This document shows, one piece after another, positions 1 to 10,243 of a stretch of 37,929 nt of DNA. The translations under genes were made by a program, and so were the position numbers. The stretch is taken from assembly GCF_000499385.1 (NCBI RefSeq), contig NW_013655305.1:1-37929 (forward strand), in the 5' to 3' direction. How positions within the stretch are numbered: position 1 is the first letter of the stretch; each line of letters begins with the position of its first letter. Source of the stretch: Eimeria necatrix. Its lineage: Eukaryota; Apicomplexa; Conoidasida; Eucoccidiorida; Eimeriidae. The notes below the pieces were generated by a model. That model saw nothing but the letters and a program-made list of their open reading frames with translations, was not told the DNA's origin and searched no databases.

Positions 1-310
1 TAAATAATAATTAGTTTAGTTTAGTATTATAAATAATAATTAGTTTAGTTTAGTATTCTTGTAAATAATAATTAGTTTAGTTTAGTATTCTTATGAATAA
101 TAATTAGTTTACAAATCATAATATTTATTATTAATCAAATCAAATCATAAGAACATTTATTATTAATCAAATCAAATAATAAGAACTAAATAATAATTAG
201 TTTAGTTTAGTATTATAAATAATAATTAGTTTAGTTTAGTATTCTTGTAAATAATAATTAGTTTAGTTTATTATTCTTGTAAATAGTAATTAGTTTAGTT
301 TAGTGTCTTA
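1..310. repeat. AT-rich tandem repeat, about 28-bp unit
   Basis: Repeated copies of a unit built on TAATAATTAGTTTAGTTTAG, with one stretch near 115-185 in the opposite orientation. No conserved coding sequence is visible. It probably lies in an upstream eS4 intron or gene flank, because the preceding eS4 exon is not in the window. Confidence 0.8.
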
Positions 311-374
311 TGATTAGTTGGCCCGTTATGGCGAGAAGCTGTTCTTATGTTTTTATGTTCTTTAAACAATTTCC

Positions 375-930
375 TGTTTTATAATTAATTATTTTTTTCT
401 TTTAAATAAGACCATTTGGTTGGGACTTTTTGCTTTATAATTAATTATTCTTTTCTTTAAAATAAAAGCATTTAGTTGGGACTTTTTGGTTTATGATTAA
501 TTATTCTTTTCTTTTAAATAAAACCATTTAGTTGGGACTTTTTGCTTTATAATTAATTGTTATTTTCTTTCAAGAACAAACTTATTTTATAACTTCCTGC
601 TTCTCAATTCCCACTACAAACTGTTGAATAAATGCATTATCTTTTCGCACTTACGTTCTTTCAAAAACAAAACTTATTTTATGGCTAACACTGCAAACTC
701 TGGACTTAAAGAAATGAATTATATTTCTGACTTGTTCTTTGAAAAGCAAACTTACTTCAAATACTGCGAACTCTTGAATAAAAAAGAATTATCTTTCTTT
801 CTTTTTGCTGGACTTAAAAAAGAATTATTTTTTTTTCTTTTTGCAGGACTTAAAAAAGAATTATCTTTCTTTCTTTTTGCTGGACTTGAATAAAAAAGGA
901 TTATCTTTCTTTCTTTTTGCTGTACTTCAA
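375..930. repeat. Two AT-rich minisatellites upstream of the eS4 exon
   Basis: From about 375 to 575 a 57-bp unit containing TTTAGTTGGGACTTTTTG recurs three to four times. From about 770 to 930 a unit of about 36 bp beginning GGACTTAAAAAAGAATTAT recurs with small changes. The tract ends in a long T-rich stretch that runs into the eS4 splice acceptor at 991-992, so this is most likely intron sequence. Open frames across it are low-complexity artefacts. Confidence 0.75.
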
Positions 931-992
931 GAAGTTTTATTTTATTTTATTTTATTTTATTTTTTTTTATTTTATTTTATTTCTTTTTGCAG

Positions 993-2633
993 GCGGCCTT
1001 CAAACTTTGCAGAGTTAAGAAAGTGCTGGTGGGGCCGAAGGCGGTGCCGATGTTGGTCACCCACGACGGCCGGACTTTGCGATTTCCGCATCCGGAAATT
1101 AAAGTCCACGACACTGTTCGCCTCAACATCGCGGACTCCAAGGTCGGACTTTGTTTTATTTGCTTTTTATTTTGTTTTTTTGTTCAAGTTCGGGCTTTTT
1201 TGATTTGTTTTTGTCCAAGTTTGGGCTTTTTTGATTTGTTTTTGTCCAAGTTCGGGCTTTTTTGATTTGTTTTTGTCCAAGTTTGGGCTTTTTTGATTTG
1301 TTTTTGTCCAAGTTTGGGCTTTTTTGATTTGTTTTTGTTCAAGTTTGGGCTTTTTTGATTTGTTTTTGTCCAAGTTTGGGCTTTTTTATTTTGTTTTTTT
1401 GTTCAAGTTTGGGCTTTTTTGATTTGTTTTTGTCCAAGTTTGGGTTTTGTTTTACATTGCAGACTCCAAGGTCCGCCAACTTTGCTTTTCTTTTTGTTTT
1501 TTTGTTCAAGTTTGGGTTTTTTTGATTTGTTTTTGTCCAAGTTTGGGCTTTTTTGTTCAAGTTCGGGTTTTGTTTTACATCGCAGACTCCAAGGTCGGGC
1601 TTTTTTGATTTTCTTTTTGTTTTTTTGTTCAAGTTTGGGTTTTTTTGATTTGGTTTTTTGTTCAAGTTTTGTCCAAGTTTGGGCTTTGTTTTTGTTCAAG
1701 TTTGGGCTTTTTTGATTTGTTTTTGTCCAAGTTTGGGCTTTTTTTGTTCAAGTTTGGGTTTTGTTTTACATTGCGGACTCCAAGGTCCGCCAGCTTTGCT
1801 TCTTTGTTCAAGTTTGGGCTTTTTTGCTTTTGTTTTTGTTCAAGTTTGGGCTTGTTTGCTTTTGTTTTTGTTCAAGTTTGGGTTTTGTTTGATTTGGTTT
1901 TCGTTCAAGTTCGGGTTTTGTTTGCTTTCTGTCTTTTATTCAAGTTTTCCGCTTTTAAAGACACTTTTTTAGTTCAAGTTCGGTCTTGTTTGCTTGCTGC
2001 CAACTTGCCGCTTTAATTCAACTTTCCACTCTTTTTAATTCAATTTCCCACTCTTTTCAATTCAACTTTCCACATTTTAATTCAACTTTCCACATTTTAA
2101 TTCGACTTTCCACTCATTTTAATTCGACTTTCCACATTTTAATTCGGCTTTCCGCTGTTTTGCTTTCCGTGGACCCCTGCGGCTTGCTTGGGTGTCTGTA
2201 CACCCGGGCGCGCCTTCGGTTTCCGCGGAAAGCGGCGAAAGCGTTGGAAAGCGCCGTTTTCTGCCGCTGGAAATTAGCAAGTGGGAATAAAAAGGTAAAT
2301 TGGATTTAATTTGCGAGTTTCAGCTTGAAGTGGCGCGTTTGTGCGCAGATTCTGGACACGTACAAGTTCGAAGTGGGCAACGTGGCGATGGTGACCGGCG
2401 GCCACAACGTCGGCCGCGTGGGCTCGATCGTCAGCCGCGAGCGGCACTTAGGCAGTTTCGACGTTGTGCATTTGCGAGACGCCCGCGGCAACGAATTCGC
2501 CACGCGAATTGGCAACGTTTTCGTCATTGGCCGCGGCGAGAAGCCCGTGGTCGCGCTGCCCAAGGACAAGGGCATTCGCCTCACCATCTTCGAGGACCGC
2601 CAGCTCAAACTCAAGAAAAACGCAGGACTCTGA
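993..2633 (+). CDS. RPS4: 40S ribosomal protein S4 (eS4), C-terminal two exons (partial)
   Basis: C-terminal part of eS4, a component of the small ribosomal subunit acting in the cytosol. Exon 993-1142 follows TTTTTGCAG and encodes the family segment around YKLCRVKKV (here FKLCRVKKV), then LVTHDGRT and [11 protein letters not shown]. Its donor is AAG|GTCGG. Exon 2349-2633 follows GTGCGCAG and begins [11 protein letters not shown], continuing through the KOW-like [12 protein letters not shown], then [21 protein letters not shown] and KGIRLTI to a TGA at 2631-2633. Both junctions are phase 0, and the spliced product (144 residues) runs collinear with other eS4 proteins to the C-terminus. The N-terminal S4 and central regions lie left of the window. 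The 1206-bp intron is a minisatellite carrying extra copies of the exon/donor junction. Confidence 0.95.
1180..1990 (+). repeat. Intronic minisatellite of eS4, about 34-bp unit
   Basis: Tandem copies of a unit like TTCAAGTTTGGGCTTTTTTG followed by ATTTGTTTTTGTCC fill most of the eS4 intron. Three copies of a longer variant, near 1455, 1574 and 1768, also include ACTCCAAGGTC, which is the last coding bases of the upstream exon plus its splice donor. The array therefore seems to have grown from sequence that began at the exon-intron junction. Open frames on both strands through it are repeat artefacts. Confidence 0.9.
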
Positions 2634-2635
2634 CC

Positions 2636-2837
2636 GCAGCAGCAGCTGCAGCAGCAGCAGCAGCAGCTGCTGCTGCTGCTGCTGCTGCTGCAGCAGGGGG
2701 CGCCCGGGCGGGCGAGACTTGCAGGGGTTTGCGAAGCAGCACGGGTTCCTGCTGCTGCTGCTGACGGTTCAGAGGCAGCTCGTTTTGCCTGCCGAACTCA
2801 AATCATTTTGTGCTTCACCGCGAGCTGCTGCTGCTGC

Positions 2838-2876
<39 letters not shown>

Positions 2877-2880
2877 AGGC
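2636..2880. repeat. CAG/CTG repeats in the eS4 3' flank
   Basis: Short (CAG)n and (CTG)n tracts, meeting as CTGCAG palindromes, begin immediately after the eS4 stop codon (2636-2695) and recur at 2821-2877. They probably lie in the 3' UTR or just beyond it. Confidence 0.8.
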
Positions 2881-2940
2881 CTTTGCAGCGGGAAAGCAAA
2901 TGAGAAGAGCTGCACAGGGAGCTGCGAGGCTAGCTGAACT

Positions 2941-4330
2941 TAGCCGGTTTAGTTTAGTTTTATTTATTGTTTTTATTTAGTTGTAATTTTATTTTAAGAC
3001 ATTTTGATTTTATTGCATTCAAAGTTGCACTTCGCAGCAGCTCCGTGCTGCAGCAGCGGGGCGGAAAGCGCAGCAAATTTGAAGAGGAATTTATTTTAAT
3101 TCAAAAAAGAATTCGCACTTTAAAAAGATAAATAAATTCTTTTTAATTTGAAAAAGAATTTACAATTTGAAAAAGAATTATATTTGAGCAAAGATGAATT
3201 TATTTTTAATTGAAGGGAAGTTACACTTACACTTTGCAGATGATGAATTTATTTTATTTGAAGAATTTGCATTTAAAATGAATTTATTTTTAATTTAGAA
3301 AACATTTTGCATTTAAGAAAAAATGAATTTGTTTAAAAGGAATTTGCATTTGAGGAAAGATGAATTCAATTAAATAAAAAAGGGAATTGACACTTCAGAA
3401 AAGAAGAATTTTATTTTAATTAAAAGAATTTGCATTTAAAGTTAAAGATGATTTGATTTTCAAAGAAAAGATGAATTCATTTAAATCCAAAAGAATCTCC
3501 ACTTTGGAGAAGATGAATTAATTATTTATTTAAAGAGGATTTACATTGAAGAAAAGATGAATTTATTTTTAATTTAAAAGAATTTCCATTTCGAAAAGAT
3601 GAATTTATTTTGGAAAAGATGAATTAATTGGAATTAAAAAGAATTTCCATTTATTTTTGAAAAGATGAGTTCATTTCAGAAGAGATGAATTAATTGCAGT
3701 TAAAAAGAATTTCCATTTAGAAAAGATGAATTTATTTTGGAAAAGACGAATTAATTGGAATTAAAAAGAATTTCCACTTTGGAAAAGATGCGTTTATTTG
3801 AGAAAAGATGAAAAGATGAATTTATTTTGGAAAAGATGAATTAATTGGAATTAAGAGGAAATTCCATTTGTTTTGGAAAAGAGGAAAAGATGAATTCATT
3901 TTAGAAAAGATGAATTGATTGCAGAAAAAGAATTTCCATTTCGAAAAGATGAATTTATTTTGGAAAAGTTGAATTAATTGGAATTAAAAGGAAACTCCAT
4001 TTATTTTGGAAAAGTTGAATTTATTTTGGAAAAGAAGAAAGATGAATTTATTTTGGAAAAGAAGAAAAGATGAATTTATTTTGGAAAAGATGAATTGGAA
4101 TTAAAAAGAATTTCCACTTTGGAAAAGATGAATTTATTTTGGAAAAGAAGAAAAGATGAATTTATTTTGGAAAGATGAATTAATTGGAATTAATTCATCT
4201 TTTCCGAAATAAATTCTTTTTTATTTCCACTTTGGAAATAAATTCACAAAAAGTCGGAGATCAGTTCGGGTCGGAGAAATAAAAAGCAAGACCCCACCTG
4301 GGTCTCTTCACTGCATTTCCCACCGCAGCA
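2941..4330. repeat. AT-rich intergenic minisatellite between eS4 and thioesterase
   Basis: This is the tail-to-tail interval between two convergent genes. From about 3100 to 4240 it consists of degenerate copies of a unit of roughly 60-70 bp containing GAATTTATTTTGGAAAAGATG and GAATTAATTGGAATTAAAAA. Copies are clearest from 3540 onward. No conserved coding sequence is visible on either strand. Confidence 0.8.
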
Positions 4331-4505
4331 GCAGCAGCAGCAGCTCTGCGAACTGCTGCTGCTGCTGCTGCTGCAGCTCTATGAACTAACGCTGCTGCAG
4401 CAGCAGCTGCTGCTGCAGCCCTATGAACTGCTGCTCGTGCAGCGGCTCTATGAAGTGCTGCTGCAGCAGCAGCAGCTGCTGCTGCGCGCCTTCACCTGCG
4501 GCTCC

Positions 4506-4507
<2 letters not shown>

Positions 4508-4557
<50 letters not shown>
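4508..4557. repeat. (CTG)n tract beyond the thioesterase stop codon
   Basis: An almost pure CTG run of about 50 bp lies just outside the thioesterase stop codon, in its expected 3' UTR. Shorter CAG/CTG tracts precede it from 4324. Open frames here are repeat artefacts. Confidence 0.85.
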
Positions 4558-4559
<2 letters not shown>

Positions 4560-4567
4560 GCCGTTGG

Positions 4568-4694
4568 TCACTGCCCGTACTCTATGGCGAGCAGCACGCC
4601 GTCGAGGACTTCAACGATTTTGTTGAAGAAGTTTTTGCGGCCGTTGGGGTCGAAGACGAGGCCGTGGTCGCCGTCTAGGATTTGGACTCGGGGG

Positions 4695-4745
<51 letters not shown>

Positions 4746-4879
4746 TTGCTTCGCAGCAGGCGGAACCAGCCCTCGAAAAGGGAGTCGTCAGCGAGCTGCA
4801 GGTCTCTGCTGCCTCGGAAGACGGAGCAGGGGACCTCTGCAGCAAAAACAAACAGTGCGCAGCAGCTTCCTGCTGCCGC

Positions 4880-4934
<55 letters not shown>

Positions 4935-5084
4935 GACGCACCCAGGGGGCCCCCCGCGTCCGTGGGCCTGTACGCGTCCAGCATGCTGTGGTCTGCGCGC
5001 AGCAGCGGCTCGTAGGCCTCCCACATGTCTTTTTGAAAAAGCACTTCGTTGCAGCTCCACTCCCGCAGCTGCTGCTGCACACAC

Positions 5085-5126
<42 letters not shown>

Positions 5127-5715
5127 CGAGTGTACGTACACCCCAGCAGCAGCAGCAGCGGGAGTGCACGTACACCCAGCAGCAGCAGCAGCGCGAGGTG
5201 TACGTACACCCCAGCAGCAGCAGCGCGAGGTGTACGTACACCCCAGCAGCAGCAGCAGCGCGAGGTGTACATACACCTAGCAGCAGCAGCGGGAGCTGTA
5301 CGTACACCGCAGCAGCAGCAGCGGGAGGTGTACGTACACCCCAGCAGCAGCAGCGGGAGGTGTACGTACACCGCAGCAGCAGCAGCGGGAGCTGCACGTA
5401 CACCCCAGCAGCAGCAGCGGGAGGTGTACGTACACCGCAGCAGCAGCAGCGGGAGGTGTACGTACACCGCAGCGCACCTGGAAGGCGGGGGTGTCCAGGG
5501 AAGCCGTGGGCCGCCAGGGGCGGCTGTGGGGCGGCAGGTCGGGGCTGACCATTGCTGCAGCAAGGAAGTGCTGCGGCAGCAGCAGCTGCTGCTGCTGCGC
5601 CAGACACAAAACTTCGTAGGCCAGCCAGCAGCCCATGGAGTAGCCCACCAGCACGTAGGGGCAGCAGCCCTTCGAGATCTGCAGCAGCACCCACTCCACA
5701 CGCGCGCCCCCTGCT

Positions 5716-5752
<37 letters not shown>

Positions 5753-5790
5753 TGCAGCAGCAGCAGCATTGCAGCAGCAGCAGCAGCATT

Positions 5791-5850
<60 letters not shown>

Positions 5851-6420
5851 CCAGGGGGCGCATGGCGTCGAGGGCCTGGCGCGCAGCAACTTGCATGCGC
5901 TTCGGGTGCGGCTCTCTGCGGCGAAGGCCGCGGAAGGGCAGCTGCACTCCGAGAAAAGCAATTCCTTCTTTTTGCGCAAAGTCGCAAAGAGGATTCGGCA
6001 TTGGAGACAGGCTGGTCCCAGTGCTCGTCCATATCGAGGCCTCCATCCCTGCAGCAGCAGCAGCAGCAGCAGCAGCAGCGGCAGCAGCAGGCTGAGGGGA
6101 ACTGCGCTGCTGCTGCAGCTGCAGCAGCAGCGGCGGCGGCAGCAGCAGCAGCTGCAGCTGCTGCTGCTGCTGCTGCAGCAGCAGCAGCGGCGGCGGCAGC
6201 AGGCTGAGGGGAACTGCGCTGCTGCTGCTGCTGCTGCTGCTGCTGCAGCAGCAGCAGCAGGAGGGGCAGCAGGCTGAGGGGAGCTTTGCTGTGGAGGCGG
6301 AATTGGGCGAAGACGCTCACCGGCGCCGGGGAAGCAAAAGACGCGCAACTTGGGCTCGCCTTTGGGCAAAATGGCCCTCGGAAACCATTTTTCGTCCAAG
6401 TCGGTTTGGCTGTGCGCCAT
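4568..6420 (-). CDS. Type II thioesterase (alpha/beta hydrolase), five exons, complete
   Basis: Homologue of the GrsT/oleoyl-ACP hydrolase family, which hydrolyses acyl chains from the carrier domain of fatty-acid or polyketide synthases. My exon model is 6321-6420, 5852-6048, 5478-5678, 4942-5074 and 4568-4836. It is 900 bp including stop (299 residues), with GT-AG junctions in phases 1, 0, 0 and 1. In order the product shows LRVFCFPGAG (oxyanion region), VQLPFRG, the nucleophile elbow GYSMG, PLLRADHSMLDAYRP, PLEVPCSVFRGSRD (catalytic Asp) and LDGDHGLVF (catalytic His). The full Ser-Asp-His set is present. Length suits the family once an in-frame run of about 16 Ala before the His region is discounted. 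The start was chosen at MAHSQTDLDEKWFP, with A at -3 and G at +4. Introns are almost entirely CTG repeats. A role beside a coccidian type I FAS/PKS is inferred. Confidence 0.88.
4880..4932. repeat. CAG/CTG core of thioesterase intron 4
   Basis: About 17 trinucleotides fill most of the intron between the exons ending at 4942 and starting at 4836. The donor is GTGCGT and the acceptor TTTTTGCTGCAG. Splicing here moves the frame so that PL joins EVPC, as family alignment demands. Confidence 0.85.
5088..5470. repeat. Eleven-copy palindrome/CAG array filling thioesterase intron 3
   Basis: After a (CAG)n run at 5088-5125, the palindrome GGTGTACGTACACC or a close variant occurs about every 32 bp. 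Centres are near 5135, 5170, 5204, 5236, 5271, 5302, 5334, 5366, 5398, 5430 and 5460. Copies are separated by (CAG)3-5 linkers ending GCGGGAG or GCGCGAG. The array lies wholly inside the intron between splice sites at 5477 (donor side) and 5075 (acceptor side). Variants include GTGCAC, TACATACA and CTGTAC forms. Regular spacing superficially recalls a CRISPR array, but the spacers are themselves repeats. Confidence 0.95.
5714..5851. repeat. CTG tract with CAATG interruptions, thioesterase intron 2
   Basis: A near-pure CTG run on the coding strand, broken by three CAATG pentanucleotides (seen as CATTG on the plus strand at about 5753, 5768 and 5786). Each adds 2 bases modulo 3, so any reading frame through it cycles from Leu to Cys to Ala and back. 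The donor GTGCTG is the first repeat unit itself. Confidence 0.9.
6051..6262. repeat. CAG/CTG compound repeat, thioesterase intron 1
   Basis: Alternating (CAG)n and (CTG)n blocks meet as CTGCAG palindromes, with two copies of GGCTGAGGGGAACTGCGCTG at 6090 and 6203 showing an internal tandem duplication. The coding-strand acceptor CTGCAG|GG at 6049 is the end of the repeat. Confidence 0.85.
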
Positions 6421-7345
6421 TGTGGGTTTGCTGCAGCAGAAAGCGCGGAAAAAGCACAAGTGCTGCTGCTGCTGCTGCTGCGGTGGCTGCGGAGCTAGGC
6501 GGCGCGTCGGCAGCGCAAGTTCTGGCCGCGCATGGTGGCCCTCCGGCGAAGCTTTCCCTCTTCAAAGCTCCCAAACTTCTTTTATTTTCCATTCAACGCT
6601 TTTTTCGCCTCCAAGTTCCTCCAAAATCCGCAAAAGTGAGCCCGCAGCCGCCGCGCGAGCGCCGCCGCGGCGGCTGCGGTTTACAGACACTCCACTGGCA
6701 ATGGCCACCGCGCTTCCCGCCTTCCGGAAAGCTGCCGGCCCCACTTTTGCTCGAAATATTTGCACTGCGCCTTTTATTTAATTCGTTTTAACTTTTAACT
6801 TCGGTTTAAAGAAAGCAGCAGCAAAACAGACGCAGGTTCCACTCAGTTCCGCGCCGGAGCCGACACCTCACCAGTCTATTCTGAACACCTCTTGAAACTT
6901 CCCAAAACTCCCTTTCTTCTTCTTCTTTTCCCTTTACTGCCGCAAATTTACTTTTTAATTCAATAAAATCCTTTTTTTTTCCCAACAACTCGGAAATTCC
7001 TCGCCTTTGCAGCTTCTGCCCGCAGCAGCAGCAGCAACAGCAGCGGACAGGCATATCCAGCTTTCTGCTGCAGCGGTCTTCGCCTCTGCAGCAGATCTTC
7101 GAAACTCCAATTCACTTCTAATTGCATTTGCTGCTGCTATTTTGCCATTCAAATTAAAATAAATCGAAAAGTCGACACCACTGAGACCTCTGCTGCTGTC
7201 TGCTCCCTTTTGCTGCAGCTGCGCTGCTGCAGCGCAGCGCTGCAACAGCTGCAGCAGCAGCATATATATACTTATAAGGATAATATAATTATAAATGCAT
7301 TATATATATGTGTTCTTCTTTAAAATAGATATGCATGGCTCATGC
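6421..7345. other. Upstream flank of the thioesterase gene, no supported CDS
   Basis: The first half of a 2.8-kb interval between two divergent start codons (thioesterase at 6420, CstF-50 at 9219), which should hold both promoters. The stretch nearest the thioesterase is GC-rich and mixed. From 6780 to 7200 it is pyrimidine-rich with short CAG tracts, and 7260-7330 is AT-rich with TATATATA. Open frames here lack conserved motifs. Confidence 0.5.
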
Positions 7346-7412
7346 TGCAGCACTTGCTGCAGCACTTGCTGCAGCACTTGCTGCAGCACTTGCTGCAGCA
7401 CTTGCTGCAGCA
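7346..7412. repeat. 12-bp tandem repeat CTGCAGCACTTG
   Basis: Six nearly perfect copies of CTGCAGCACTTG run in series and end in (CAG)3. A single unit encodes Leu-Gln-His-Leu or Cys-Ser-Lys-Cys depending on strand and frame, but no gene context supports translation. Confidence 0.9.
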
Positions 7413-7585
7413 GCAGCTCTTTTTAATTGCCCATAAATTGTACTTTTGCTTTTTCAAAATTCGCTTGCAGCAGCAGCAATTCAATTTAAAAGCTTTGGCA
7501 GCAAATTTGTCTTTTAATTCTTTCAGCAGCAGCTCCAAATTTGCTGCTGAAGAAAAGTCTTTTAATTCTTCACGGGAGCTCGTGC

Positions 7586-7599
7586 GGTGTACGTACACC
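7586..7599. repeat. Dispersed palindrome GGTGTACGTACACC
   Basis: A perfect copy of the 14-bp palindrome, lying between (CAG)-rich sequence and the 7620-7995 minisatellite. A second perfect copy is at 8716-8729, preceded by CTGA as in many other copies in the window. Confidence 0.9.
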
Positions 7600-7619
7600 C
7601 CACGCCTTGCAAATGCTCC

Positions 7620-7995
7620 CAACAGGCTGTGCTGCAGTTGCTGCAGTTGCTGCTGTTTTCGCTGCTGCTGCTTTTGCTGCTGCTGCCGTTTTTGCTGCTG
7701 CTGCTGCTACTTCGGCTACTGCTGTTTCTTGCTGCTGCTGCTGCTGCTACTTCGGTTGCTGCTGTTTCTTGCTGCTGCTGCTGCTGCTGCTGCTACTTCG
7801 GTTGCTGCTGTTTCTTGCTGCTGCTGCTGCTGCTGCTGCTACATCGGCTGCTGCTGTTTTTCGCTGCTGTTGCTACTTCGGCTGCCGCTGTTATTCTCTG
7901 CTGCCGCTGCTATTTCGGCTGCTGCTGTTTTCGCTGTTGCTGCTGCTACTGCTGCTGTTTTCGCTGCTGCTGCTGCTGCTGCTGCTGCGCTGCAC
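7620..7995. repeat. CTG-rich minisatellite with TTCGG interruptions
   Basis: Imperfect copies of a unit of about 35-40 bp, GCTGCTACTTCGGTTGCTGC followed by TGTTTCTTGCTG, repeat across the interval. All three plus frames are open because the units contain no stop codons. I read this as noncoding intergenic repeat. Confidence 0.85.
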
Positions 7996-7999
7996 CCTA

Positions 8000-9218
8000 G
8001 TATAAAGGCTGAGCTTTATGGCCCCTACGAATGCAGATCTGCATTTGTTTAATAAATTGACATTAATGTCTTTTAATAAATCTGCATTATTACCATTTAA
8101 AAAGTAATATAAACGCATGCAAAACAATTAAAAAGAATTAAATATCTCGGGGGCTTTTATAGTGCTGCTGGCTCTGTGGGGAGTCTGCAGAAGGGGGCAG
8201 AGAAGTGAGGAAGTTTGAAATAAAAAAAGGGATTTAATTCATTTAAAATTAAAACTCAAATGGAGTTTAATTCATTTGTAAATTAAAATTCATATTTCTA
8301 ATGCTTAGAGCCGAACTTTAGCCTCTTTCAGCTGCTGGCAGCTCGGCTTAATGCAAGTAGATTGCTTTGCTGCAGCAGCAGCAGCAGCAGCAAGAAAAAA
8401 AGCGGCTTAGCTTTATTTAAAGTAATCTTTCTTTATTTTGATTTGGAGATTCTTTCTGTTGCTTCTTTTGTGCAGAAGCAGTTGGAAAGTAACTGCAAGT
8501 CTGCTGCTGCGGGGCAGTTCTGAAGGCGGATTGGTGCAGAGAGGAAGCGAGAAGAGAAAAGAGGAAAATAAAAGAATTTTCGTCTCCAAAGCTCTCCCCA
8601 CACCACAAACAGGAAAAAAAACTTCGAAATTGAATTTAAATTCCTTTTAATCCCTCCTTTAATTCATATTTCCGGAAATTCGGCATCAGAAAAGTTCTTG
8701 AACGCGCAAAACTGAGGTGTACGTACACCCGAGCTCACGCGCAACAGTCTTCGACCACTTCCGTCGGTCATTTCTTTTTTTCTTCTTTTGGGGCTTTTCG
8801 GGGCTCTGTTGCTCCAGCCCCGTTTGTGCACATTTGAAATATTCGCAATTTGTGTTTAATTTTTGCATTTTGAATTCAAATTCCCATTTTAAAATGAGAA
8901 ATCGGGAAGTTCAGAAAATCTGAACAGCACCGCAGCGCCGACGGATGTGGCAGATCCGCCCGCGGGTCTCAGTCTCGAGCCTTTCCCGACTCTTCTCTTT
9001 CATTTTCTCCGCCTTTTGGTCAAAAATAACTATTTATATTTGAACTATGCTTCGTTGACAGCAGCAACAGCAGCAGGAGCTGCAGCTGCAGCAGCAGAAG
9101 CAGAAGCGCTCCTGGCTCGCCTTCCGCTCGGATCTTCTTCCTGGGCTTCCCGCCCACTCCCGCTGCACAACTTTCCTTTTAAAAGCATTTAATTCAAAAT
9201 TTATTTCCTTTTTGCAAA
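8000..9218. other. AT-rich upstream flank of CstF-50 gene
   Basis: Low-complexity AT-rich DNA with a short CAG tract near 8373 and a palindrome copy at 8716-8729. Nothing in it resembles a known protein. A frame starting at 8947 gives an Ala-rich 81-residue peptide with no family resemblance and was not called. The 5' UTR and promoter of the CstF-50 gene should lie at the right end. The start codon at 9219 is in the context CAAAATGG. Confidence 0.5.
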
Positions 9219-9762
9219 ATGGAGATCAGCATGAAAGAGGAATCCGGATCTGCTGCTGCTGCGGCGCTCAACGGACCCAAAGTTTCAGACTTCGCCTTCT
9301 CGGCGGCAGCCGAGCGCCACTTTGAAGCTGGAGAAGCAGCAGCAGCAGCAGCAGCAGCAGCAGAGACAAATGGGCAGCAGGCAGCAGCTTCTGCGGTGTC
9401 TCTACACCCTCTGAAGATCTTCTTCTACGAAGCAGTGGCGAAGCAGCTGCTGGATGACGAGTAAGCAGCCCAGCGAGGTCTTGCTGCAGCAGCAGCAGCA
9501 GCGGCTACCATTGCTGCTGCTGCCGCTGAGGCTACTACTCCTATGTGTTGTAGCATTTTAACTTTTTCCGTCTGTGCTTTTGTCGGTGGCACTTGTGTTG
9601 CTGCTGCTGCTGCTGCTGGTAGTGCCTGTGCTGCTGCTGCTGTCCTTAGGTCGCGTGACAGCCTCCAGTCTTGAGCAGCAGCACCAGTAGCAGCCGGCTT
9701 CTCATCAGCAGCAGCCTTATCTTGTTTGTTGCTGCCTCTGCAGCTGCTATTGCGGCCGTCGC

Positions 9763-9801
<39 letters not shown>

Positions 9802-10190
9802 AGTGCGGCTTTTGCTGCAGTGCGTGGGCTGTGGCTCTCAGGCTTAACGAAGTGGCTGTGGCGCTCTGCGACGCGATGCATCTCCGGGCGAATCCTTTGC
9901 TGCCTCCAGATTTGCTTTTTTCCGTATTCAGAGCAGCAGCATTTCAGCCTTCCCAAGAAGCAGCAGCAGCAGCAGCAGCAGCAACTGCGCAGCAGCTGCT
10001 GCTGGGCAAAGCGCCTGCCAAGGAGGCCCCTGCAGCGCCCCCCGAAGGGGCCCCCCCCGCAGCAGAGAGAGGAGCAGCAGCAGCAGCAACTGCAGCAGCA
10101 GCAGCAGCAGCAAGCACGGAGGGAGACATAGCAGCCGACACAGCAGCAGCAGCAGCAACGCAAGAAGGCGCCCCTCCGGAGCAGCCGTCT

Positions 10191-10243
<53 letters not shown>

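Noticed and set aside
5088..5470. CRISPR-like regular array of palindromic repeats
   Set aside because: Repeat size and spacing are suggestive, but the spacers are all (CAG)n, the locus is an intron of a eukaryotic gene, and no cas genes are present.
4675..6459. Long minus-strand ORF of about 594 residues as a single-exon protein
   Set aside because: It is open only because CTG repeats lack stops. It covers just the first coding exon of the thioesterase in frame and misreads the remaining ones, while the five-exon model restores the whole family sequence.
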